DNA of 64,000 nt, taken from NCBI GenBank assembly GCA_914767715.1, contig OU612073.1, positions 14,198,001 to 14,262,000 on the forward strand, in the 5' to 3' direction. Positions 12,299 through 24,200 of the stretch are shown piece after piece (the stretch's first letter is position 1; each line of letters begins with the position of its first letter). The position numbers and the translations under genes are program-made. Below the pieces are notes generated by a model. That model saw only the letters and a list, made by a program, of their open reading frames with translations, did no database searches and was not told where the DNA came from. This DNA is from Membranipora membranacea. Its lineage: Eukaryota > Bryozoa > Gymnolaemata > Cheilostomatida > Membraniporidae.

Positions 12299-15200
12299 AT
12301 GAAGAGAAGCAAGAAGAAGAGTGCAAAACCAAAGAGCAGCGAAGATGAGAAGATCTGTACATCAATGTTCAGCTTATCCGAACATGCAAAGAAGTCTGTG
12401 TCGGAGTCTGTCAACAGAATGAAGGCAGAACAGGATCAGATATCTGAAACTCCATATTTAGATTACGAGTTCCCGTTTGAAAACATAGCTTTAGAAGGTG
12501 GAGGCGTCAAAGGATTAGTCTATGCTGGAGCCTTGCAGGTAATGTAAGATTGATCTTACAAAGGTAGCTCTGATCTCAAATTATAGACACTTTGATATCA
12601 TAACCATGTCATTGAGATCTGCTCTGAGATTTGACTACATCAAAGTTGATCTAGATAATGAGAGCGATGGATCTAGTTTGGCTAAAAGGGTGCAGGGATC
12701 TCTGAAATCTTCCTTGTGCAAGGGGGCAACAAATTAAAAAAAGCATTTAGGGAAAGAGAGGTCATTTCACACCACAGCCCACCTGGACATGTGACCATTA
12801 TTCACAATAATTAGAATTCGAACAAAAATCAGGTGTTGTGTATAATAAGATATAGTTTAGTCAGCAGCCAACAATGCAGGGTGCTTAATGTATATTGATC
12901 AAGATAACAGAAAAATGAAATGTTATCTAGGCTAGCTTCATATGGTAAACTTGTAAAATATTCCGGTCTACAAATGTGGCAACTACTAAGATTAAGATTA
13001 TTGTTTAGGTAAAGTATAAGGATTATATCGGCAGCAGGTATGAATAATTATAACATTACCACAATTTATGGTACACTAGTCCTAAAATGACCTATTCAAT
13101 AAGAGGCTTCACCTCTGATTGCTTGTTGAAACTAAAAAGATGATGGCATTAAAAGTGACAAAATGAATGATTTATGTTTGAACAAATGTTCTTTGTGCCA
13201 TTTATTTTCAAGAAAATAGCCAACTTCATTATTTGAAGATCCTGGCAATATTTTTGTTTATGTCAAACTAATTTTCCATTCATCATTTCAAGTCGGCTAA
13301 GGTGAATGACCGACAACAGAGAAGTCAGATAGTACTAGATAAAAAGTATACCTGGTTGGGCTCAAACCAAGGACCTTGTGATCCCAAATCCTTCGAATCT
13401 AGCCTGAACTATTCCTGATTGGGCTTTGTCTATGACCAGGAGGTCCAAGCAATGAACTCCCTCTTCCAAGAGGGAGTTCATTGGTCCAAGTAGTACAAAA
13501 AACAGAAGAAAAGGGCAGGATAGATACACCCAAGCGCGCTGGAACAATCAACATTGAATGCTCCCCCAGAACACATAAATTTGAGGGATAACTTAAAATC
13601 ATTAGGGAGATATGGTGTACATTAAAATACTTACCTTGATAAGTGATTTTATAATCAACATAATACATACTATTCGTTGCTTGTCTAATCACTTCTAAGA
13701 CATTGCATATTATTGTTGCAGGTTCTAGAGGAAGCCGGAATCAAACTGAAGAGATATGCAGGAGCCAGCATTGGTGGTGTTGTTGCTGCTCTTCTAGCGG
13801 CTGGATATTCATCTGCTGAGATCTCGGATGAATTCAGTTTCAACCTTAAAGAGGTTTTTGAAGGTAAGTACATGGGTGTTCTCAGAATCTGTCTTTTGGC
13901 TATTTTCAAGTTGGATTGTCTTTGTCAGCTAAAAAATAGTACCATAATGGACAGGCATAAGAGAAAACAGGTTTCAGATTAGTTTGGTAGAAAGTTAAAA
14001 GATAGTGTTCTGTCAACAGTAACTCTTAATAAATTGGCACACTTAGATGGTGTCGGTTGATAAATTCATCTTTCTCAGAAAAGGCCACTTTTAAAATCAC
14101 AGTTTTGACATTATTCAATAACATGTTGTTTTCTTCAGACTCATACCATTCCTTAGAAAATAAATGAATAAAGTTTTTTAATGCATACATACCCACATTC
14201 GATAAGTCATAATTCATTCTGTATTTATCCTAAAGACTGATTTCCAACTTTTCTGAAATGTCCAACCTGCAAGCTATACACCATATTATTGTCATTTTTG
14301 GCTAGGATTCATAGGCTGTGAGTAATCCAGGTTTTTAAAATGAGTTTTATCATATAGATTTACATGTGATAGATTTACACTGGATAAGTGTCCCCTCTGT
14401 ATACCCTTACTCTGTGATATCAACCCAGAACTGGCAAAACAAAGTACTAGTAGTCCCTATAAAATGTTGACTAGTTTAAAACCCAGATTGTTCAAAAACA
14501 GCTATCTGGTACATTGTTTCATTTTCATCAATGCTTGTCGGCATTTCGGCTAGTAAGGTAATCCCATTTGTCCACCTAGTCCAACAATTATAGACACAAT
14601 CCGCTTTCTTTATAGCACCTGCAACTTCGTTGTTTGCGCATTCAGTATGCAAATTTTACAACCATCTTTTATCAAGTTAAAGTTCACTCGAAACTATTTT
14701 GGTGGTGTGGCAGAAGGATAGTCTGTCTTTACGGAACAATGGCATTTATTGCTCCTAGAACCCTGCCATCTTTATTTGTATGTACAACAGAAACGACAGG
14801 TTTTCGCCTGATGTTTCACTATGACGTTACACCAATGAACTCCCTCTTCCTCTTCGTTACACCATGTCACAAACTTGTTGAAATTTGTGTGTAGACTTCT
14901 TTGATCATGTAGATCTAGAATTTCCAAAAAGAATTGGTGATGCATGACGCTTAGATAGCGCAAATGATCACTTCCTTTGCTATCAAGCGAGAGGACCCGG
15001 GTTCAATTCCTGCTCTCGTCTCGAGGGATTTACCCTGGCTTCTCCCTACCTGTAGTGTTTTCGAGATTAGTAAAATTTCCTAAATCCAGTGAACTTGTTT
15101 ACTGTTACCTTGCTGCCAATCTATTCATAGCCACACTGCATAACCACAGAGAGAATCATCTATTCAACTCAATGTTTTCATAGCCGAATCATCCCTCTAA

Positions 15201-18200
15201 GCTGTTCCTCTTTGATCCCTCATAAAACCCACTATATCCAAAGAATAACAAACATTTTTACCTGATTCACTACATTTGCCTGATTCACCAAACCCCCTTC
15301 GTGTTGTCACCCCTTTTATCTATTATTCTCAGTACTTGTTTTTGTCTTATTTACTATAAATTGAAATGATTGGTCAAAGTACCTTATTCAAGCTTAAATC
15401 CTCAGAGAACGAGGAAATGATTTTGCATGTTGTTTCTTCGTTTAAATCCATGATATACAAACTGTACAAGGTTTAGAGCTCATATTTTATACTGACTCTC
15501 TCCTGGAAAGGGTGACAGAGGTATGTTTATATTATTTTTACCTTTTATCATAGCAACGCATCATCTAAAAACTTGATATTGATTAAAACAAACTTGCATT
15601 TTTACCATAACAAATGCCATTTCAATTTCAATGTTTTACGCATAGACTTAATATACTACCTAGACAGGCCAATAGCATTCAATACTGTCCCACTTAAATA
15701 GCAAGACATGACGTAATTAGTTTGTGCTGTGAGCCATAGTTTACTATATACCATTCAATGAAATAATGTGAAAAATCAAGGGACGCTGGGCATGATATCA
15801 GCCCCTGTCCAGTCCCTTGTTATTCAAACACAAAGAAAATTGGTGAGTGTATGTAAAAGACCTTTCCGCACGAGATGCTATTCATAATTTGTCTCCAGAA
15901 CCAAACTTTTTATGAAAAGAGACAATCATTGGCCAATAAACATTGAAATAAATACAGCCATTTACCCTCAGCACTCTTATCACTACTATGAAAATGTAAA
16001 GAATACCTATAACACAAGATCACAAATATTTTGTTGGATGAGACAGATCTAAGCACCAGCACCACTCCATCATCATTTTTTTCTTTAAAATTCTTCGTAG
16101 TTGTGACTAAACACAACCAGTCTGCTCAAAATGGATTGCTAATTTTATTGTCGCTTCACAAGAAAGTATAGATCTGTGCGGTTAAATGAGTATGCAAATT
16201 TCAGTTAGCTGTTGTTCCGGAGTACGAATGATGAAGCTAGAGTATGTGACAATAACCTAAAATTATTATACTTTAGTTCTGCAGTCAAAATCTAATGGCA
16301 TTAACCGTGGCCAAACTTAATTTTGCCGATGCCGGTAAGGTTCTTTGGTTTATAAATGTGATATCGGCTTCAACATAGAATGTCAATTGCCTCCCCGACC
16401 TATACACAGATCAGCAGCGTGAAAAAAAAGTTATTACTGAGATGTCTTAAACTGTTTTTAACAAAATTGCGTCCGATGAGGACCATCCTTTTTTTAGTCG
16501 TGTTGTTTTCAGCTGTGCAAAGGTATCCTCTGCTCGTCTAAATACCATCTATCGCCCACCAAAGTGCAGGATACGAAAGCTTTTTCCATACTACATGTCA
16601 GCTCACAACAGAATTTAAAATGTTCATTTTCATGTACCAGTCCAATCTTATCGCCTGTTGATACAATGATCGTCATAATAAGCTAAACCTAACCAGGACA
16701 CGTCATCATCTGAGAGAATGGAACTACATGTAATGATGAAACTCCAAAGGAAAAAAGATGGAAGCAGTGACTAATAATTTCCAAAACTGGAAAATGAAAT
16801 ACCGTGGCCAAATTTATTTTTGCCGATGCTGTTAAGGTTATTTGAGTTTTTAAGTTTATCGCTGTGATATCAGCTTCAACAGTGAATGTCAATTCGAGTG
16901 ATATTCAAAAAGTACAATACCTGTAATGATCGTTATTATTATTCTTATTGTTACATTCACATTATTCTTATTCAATAGTTAATAATTGCCATAAAAACTA
17001 TTTCAGTTTCGATCTAGGTGAAGCCCTGCAGACATCTCCATACTTCTCAAGATAGTGCAGCACACTCAACAGTGATTACTGTATAATTGACAATGTCTCC
17101 TTACAGAGGGATTTTTTAGTCATTGCCAAAGGGATTGTTGCTGCTCATTAATTCAAAAACTTCTCTGGCTGTCTAAATAAAGGGTTCAGCAACGTTATTT
17201 TGTGGCTCAGACGGGGTTCCATACTATAAGCCTTTATTCATACTAAACCTCAGCTCATACCATCAAAAATTTATTGCAGGCTGCGGAGGTTTGTGCTTGT
17301 GAGCAGCTGTGATGCATATGAGCACGCACCTCTCGGCTGAGTCTAACAAAAATGCTGGTGATCATTTGGCCAGCATTTGTTTTCCAGTCTTGGAAATTAT
17401 TAGAGTCACTGCTTCCATCCTTTTTCCTCTGTAGCTTCATCATTACATGTAGTTCCGTTATCTCAGATGATGACGTGTCCTGTTGTAATAACTACTTTTT
17501 TTCACACTGCTATTTCTGTGAATAGGTCAAGGAAGCAATTGACATTCAATGTTGACGCCGATATCACATTGATAAACTCAAATAACCTTACCGGCATCGG
17601 CAAAATTAAGTTTGGCCACGGTAAAGGCCATTAGGTTTTGACTACAGTCCTGAAGTATAATAATTTAAAGTTATTTTCACATACTCTAGCTTCATACTCA
17701 ATTTACAGCACAGATATAAATTTCCTTGTGAAGCGACAATAAAATTTGCAATCAATTTTGAGCTGGTTGTGTTCAGTCACAACTAGGAATAATTTTGAAG
17801 AAAAACGCAATGATGGTGGTGGTGATTAGATCTGGCCCATCAAACAAAATATTTGTGATATTGTGTTATAGGTATTCTTTACATTTTTATAGTGGTGATG
17901 GAAGTGATGAGGGTAAATGGCTGTATTTATTTCAATGTTTATTGGCCAATGATAAAAAGTTTTGGTTCTGGAGACAAATTATGAATAACATCTGGCGCGG
18001 AAAGGTCTTTTACATACACTCACCAATTTTCTTTGAGTTTGAATAATAAGGGGCTGGACAGGGGCTGATATCATGCCCAGCGTCCCTTGATTTTTCACAT
18101 TATTTCATTGAATGGTATATAGTAAGCTATGGCTCACAGCAAAAACTAATTACGTCATGTGGTGCTATTTAGGTTGGGCACATTATGATCAGTGAAGCAT

Positions 18201-21200
18201 AAGCATTGTCCTGTCTAGGTAGTATATTAAGTCTATGGTTTTACGTATAACCACTCGAATCATACTAACCACACGTTATCAATATTTTAATCAATTTTAT
18301 ATAAAATTGTAGTTTTACGGTGTCAACGGTTTACTCAAATAAACTACAATAAAATGCAACCGTTAGAAACTTGATCAATAATCTAGGAGGGCAGTTACAC
18401 TACCTACAAAACTCAAATCATACTTCAACCTGCAACCTTCTCAGACTCAGACAACTCTTGTAATCACAAAACCAACCGATGGAACTACTCATCCTTCTCA
18501 CATCTCTGGAGAGTACAATCTCATAGCACTACCCTCCCCCCACATAAGACAGGGCAGGGCAGGGCAGGGCAGGGCAGGGCAGGGCAGGGCAGGGCAGGGC
18601 AGGGCAGGGCAGGGCAGGGCAGGGCAGGGCAGGGCAGGGCAGGGCAGGGCAGGGCAGGGCAGGGCAGGGCAGGGCAGGGCAGGGCAGGGCAGGGCAGGGC
18701 AGGGCAGGGCAGGGCAGGGCAGGGCAGGGCAGGGCAGGGCAGGGCAGGGCAGGGCAGGGCAGGGCAGGGCAGGGCAGGGCAGGGCAGGGCAGGGCAGGGC
18801 AGGGCAGGGCAGGGCAGGGCAGGGCAGGGCAGGGCAGGGCAGGGCAGGGCAGGGCAGGGCAGGGCAGGGCAGGGCAGGGCAGGGCAGGGCAGGGCAGGGC
18901 AGGGCAGGGCAGGGCAGGGCAGGGCAGGGCAGGGCAGGGCAGGGCAGGGCAGGGCAGGGCAGGGCAGGGCAGGGCAGGGCAGGGCAGGGCAGGGCAGGGC
19001 AGGGCAGGGCAGGGCAGGGCAGGGCAGGGCAGGGCAGGGCAGGGCAGGGCAGGGCAGGGCAGGGCAGGGCAGGGCAGGGCAGGGCAGGGCAGGGCAGGGC
19101 AGGGCAGGGCAGGGCAGGGCAGGGCAGGGCAGGGCAGGGCAGGGCAGGGCAGGGCAGGGCAGGGCAGGGCAGGGCAGGGCAGGGCAGGGCAGGGCAGGGC
19201 AGGGCAGGGCAGGGCAGGGCAGGGCAGGGCAGGGCTGGGCAGGGCAGGGCAGGGCAGGGCAGGGCAGGGCAGGGCAGGGCAGGGCAGGGCAGGGCAGGGC
19301 AGGGCAGGGCAGGGCAGGGCAGGGCAGGGCAGGGCAGGGCAGGGCAGGGCAGGGCAGGGCAGGGCAGGGCAGGGCAGGGCAGGGCAGGGCAGGGCAGGGC
19401 AGGGCAGGGCAGGGCAGGGCAGGGCAGGGCAGGGCAGGGAACCCTGGGCCACTGGGACTTACATGTCTTTACTTTGCCAATGTCCAGTTTTTTGGGTGGT
19501 TGATACTGGACATTGGCAAAGTAAAGATATGTAAGTCCCAGGGGCCCATGATCTAAACCCTGTTACATTCCAACATTCAGCTTCATTGACTCATAAAGTG
19601 AGAAGTGTTCATGTATACTCACATCATACTGATTTATGTGCAGATTAACCGTGAATTCTAATAATCGGGGAAAATTTTCTCTTTATAGAAATTTCAATGA
19701 CTTGTGGGTTTCTGTCATTACAATCGAGGCCATGAATGGTGGCCATCAGCTTATTGGCGATTTTCCTATTATTTGATTAGTTGAAGTTAAAAAAAACAAA
19801 CTTTGTGACCTGCTTTTAATCATTTATGATATTTATTTTGATCTGTTGGAAAACACACCAACATCAAATACATTCTTGATCCAGTGCCTGTGTCTGTACC
19901 TGCTTTCTCTCATAACATTGGGTATTCCAGATCACTCTTGCGGCTGGTGCAGTCTTTTACCCAATATATGTCAAGGATATGGCTGGAACCCAGGCGACAG
20001 GGCACAAGAGCTTTTTGGAGATCTCTTAGATAGAAAGCTTAACATGGGACCTGACATCACATTCAAGCAGGTAAGACCGCTGTTTCAAATAGTCTCTCAG
20101 TGGTGTTTAGTTTTCAAGCCTATCGAATCTTAGATTGCAGTTGTGCATTATGGTGAAAGCCAGGACAGTGTTTCAAATTTTTTTCCATCCACAACATATT
20201 CCGACCACAGTCAAATGAAAAGTTTGGTTGAATACAATCTCAATAGTGCATAAAATTTTAATTCAGGTTTAAAACCAAGATAATGTCAAATTTATAGATA
20301 ATAACTTGCTCCCTGGTGACTGAAATCTTTTTTGAAAAACCTCATGTCATCTTAGTGACCAATGTAACCTTGGATTTCTATCTTAACTACACACCATGAC
20401 TGCTAAGGATAAGGAGGTAGCTCAGTAGGTTAGAGCGCATGCCAGCGTTGGATGGCTTGGGTTCGAATCCCGCTGAATTCTACCAACTACTTGGCTCAAT
20501 TGACGCCCCAGGTGTGCTCCTACCTGCCTCCAAACTGAGAATAAATTGGCTCTGAATATGGCGCCCGCTCCCTCAGGGCACTGATATTTCTCAGTCTTCA
20601 GACAGAGACAGACTTGAGATTTTAACACCTCATACCTTATAAGTAAAGTATGATACCAAACATAAGCATGGTATAAGCAAAGAGGCTACTACCACTCTAC
20701 CACTACCACTTTTTAAATTGGATGGTTAGGGTGACCATCAATTTAACCTCATTTGCTGTAAGTGACAATTCTCATGCATGCATAATTTATACAGCGTTCA
20801 CCAAATTTTTTGGGTATTTATTTACCCTCTGCAATACCGTTGTTGTCTTGAGAGAGTAACACTTACATCATAATATTCATCTTTAGCTGCATCAGGTTAC
20901 AGGAAATGAACTATGTATCACAGCTGTGAATGTGAACATGGTCAGAGTAGAATACTTCCATCCAAAGACAACACCTAATGTGCCTGTCAAGCTAGCACTT
21001 CGGATGTCTATGTCAATTCCGGGTATGTCAACATCCAAAATATAAATGTTTAAAAGCCCACTCTAGAAAATAAGTGATGTAACATGATCTAGAATAGCTC
21101 TACCGTAGATTGATCAGTTTGTGTTATGAAATTTTAGCTAAAGAAGTATGATGACAATAAATGACATAAATCTGCAAACAGACACTAAAACAATGAAATA

Positions 21201-24200
21201 AAATGTTGGCTATTTTTCATGAGTTCTATTATGCAGCTAATTACTTGGTTATTTATGGGGTGAATGACATTTCAGGGTAAACGATTGACATTGACAGATC
21301 AAAGTTTAGCTATGTGGTGGTGTGCTTGACAGTTTTAATCAATGATGCCCTAAGAGCTGGAGAAAAGTTCTACTATGCAGATACTGGTGTTTGTTAGTCA
21401 AAGCGCTCAGACGGCTCCAATGCCAGTTAGTGGCATTACATTATCAACAACTCGTTTTGATGAGTGGTTGATAATGAAATGCCACTAACTCACATTTGAG
21501 CAGTCTGAACACCTCGACTAGGTGTTTATAGACCGGGCTGTGTTTTATAGTGTTTATCATATTCAGAGAGCGCAGTTAATGTAACCACATAATTTGAAAA
21601 AAAGCCAATAAATTAAGCTTAGAACAAATTGTTCCAGAAAATTCAACAAGTGATAAAGGTATCCATCCATTATGTGATAAATTTTGGCTTTTTTAAAAAT
21701 TCATCAAAGGGAGTTCTTACAAAAACATGATCATAGAGCAAGACCCTAAATAAACCCTGAGAAATAACCCTTACAGAAGGTTTTAAATGTGTAGTCTTCT
21801 CTTTTGATATTCTGCTGACTGGTGGACATAAACAGTCTCCGAAATTCTTCATGTGTTGATATGTAGTGATGGACAGCTGGTAGAAAAATTGACTATGTGC
21901 AAAACACAAGACTCAGTGTCCACTCAAGCAAATTTCCTGAAACAGTAATGACAACTAGCAACTCACTGAACTCAACATGCTGTAGTGCAAAAAAATTGTA
22001 ATCGCTTTGATTTATAATAGGGCCGAGGTCCTTTGCAAACCTTGAAGAGTTTGAAAATCATGTCATATTTTGATCCGATTTAGGAGTATTCAAAGCTGTG
22101 AAGTTGACAAATGAGCGTGGCATTACTGACCTATACGTAGATGGAGGGATATTATGTAACTATCCTGTACACGCATTCGATGGTAAGAAGTATAAATACT
22201 TAATGAAGCAGCGGAGTTGAAAATGGTTTGAACGACAAGGCAATAATGAGACTTGCCAGAAATCTTCTGTGTGGGGAGAGCTTCAACATCACAGTCGAAA
22301 ATATTTCAAAATAAAGACATACTTGGATGAAATACTAGAATTGTCTCATCTTTCACAATGAGTCGACAACAGTCTAATGATTATCCCTTGACAAATGTGT
22401 GTTTTTGAGAAAAATATAAATCATCTGGTATTTGAAAGGAGATTATTCAAGCTCTCGTACTCCTTTCAAGCAGAGCATCAATGTTCTGTCAACATCAAGA
22501 GTCATTGGAAGATATATTTTGCTGTTATAGGAAATCCGGAAAATGGAATGCCCATGGCTGGTGGATGTTCATTAACTCAAATAAAAAGCTAAATACCTTA
22601 ATTTTTAGGTTGGTGGCTTTCAATGAAGACAGAAGATTGTTTTCTGAATAGACTGCAGCCTCTAAGTGACTGTGATAAGCTGATGAGTAAACATGAGAGG
22701 TTTGGAAAGTTCAATGAGAAGACCATCGGCTGTCTAGTTGTAAGCTCACAAAATTATCGCATAGCTCAATGAGCAACGATTTTAGGTGTAACCAAATGTA
22801 GCCAATGTGTTGTCTCTGATTGGCTCGCCGGTGTGCAAGAGCCAATGACAGGTCAGATGGCACTTTCCTGAAAGTACCTATTGGTTATATTGTGAATGTG
22901 AAAGTAATACGGTTTCATTTTCACCATATCTCAATGGGTACTTTCAGTGACTTGGCATTGGCTCTCTTTCCCACCCAGCAGCCAATCATATCAGAGCCAA
23001 CACATTGACTAAACCAATGGTGATCAAGATTAAATGGAATTATAATTGAGAATCAGTTAGCTGTTGATTTAAGTATACGTGATAGAGGATTCAAGCTCTT
23101 GGTTTTTATTAGTTGAGCAAGCAGCTTAATAGAGGAATGTGTTGTTGGAGCTTCAAAGTGTGGATCTTACTTTCGATATTGCTGCTACCCACCACCTAAT
23201 TTTCTCCAAAAAGAATTGTAGCAATGTTATATTCTTCGGCTCTTTTTGCTCTGAAAGAGTACAAGGGTGGGGATTGTCTGTTGAAGTGTCCTTTCTTCAG
23301 ATGTGATTAAAAGGATAACATTATTTGCTCGTGTATGTCACAACATGTCCTTACTATAGCAAGCTTTTCAAAATAAATAAATAAGAATTAATTTGTTTAT
23401 TGCAGTACTCTGATGCAGAACAAGATGTCATGAAAGCTAAATTGGAGGAGAGAGTTGGGGTACAAACTACAGAGAAAGACAGACCACAGCATTCCAAGGT
23501 CTACAAGTGAGCTTATCTAGTCCTACATATTGTCCTGCTCAACTTCACAAACAAATCTAAGGATAAGCTTATTAAATTATGACCCTTGAAAGTAGATCTA
23601 AGATAAACTTTATGAGATTTTACCATAACCTATGTTACAAAGCTCTTGCTCTTAAATGTGTGACGAAAAAAAAGTTTCTCTTTATATTTTCAGGAAATAC
23701 AGGTGAGGAAAAGACAAGGACAACATAGATCCATTTTGGTCTGAATGCATCTGATGTTCTATCTAGCCCCCCATATATATCATTTTTCTATGGAAAAAAA
23801 GTGGAAGATTGGTTTTAAGATGTTGAGACCGATTTTAGGACAAAACTGATTTTGTTATTTACATAAATTATGTCATGATATGATTGACGGTAAATAACCA
23901 GAGTCCACAGTACCACAGTACCTTTGTCAATATATTTGCAGATTCCAACAATGGCATTTGCTGATTGATGTATTTGTTGTCCAGGGAGAATATTTATAGT
24001 TAGAATTCCACTAAAGTCCCTCTTCAAATATAATATCCCATCAATGAGTGAATGAATGGAAACCTTTTCGACATTTACAATTGTGGTGTTTTTCTAAATT
24101 ATTGGTTCTTGGTTTATATGCAATATGCATCAATAGCCATGACAGTGAATAACAATGCTGCATCAAATATGTTCGCTATAAATTTTTTGTATTTTTTTAC

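Noticed and set aside
18529-19452. 307-codon open frame of PALPC repeats on the - strand
   Set aside because: Produced entirely by the AGGGC satellite; a pentamer repeat without stops stays open in any frame. No splice or start context supports a protein.
20411-20485. Functional tRNA gene
   Set aside because: Followed by a body shared with other copies; family A SINE.
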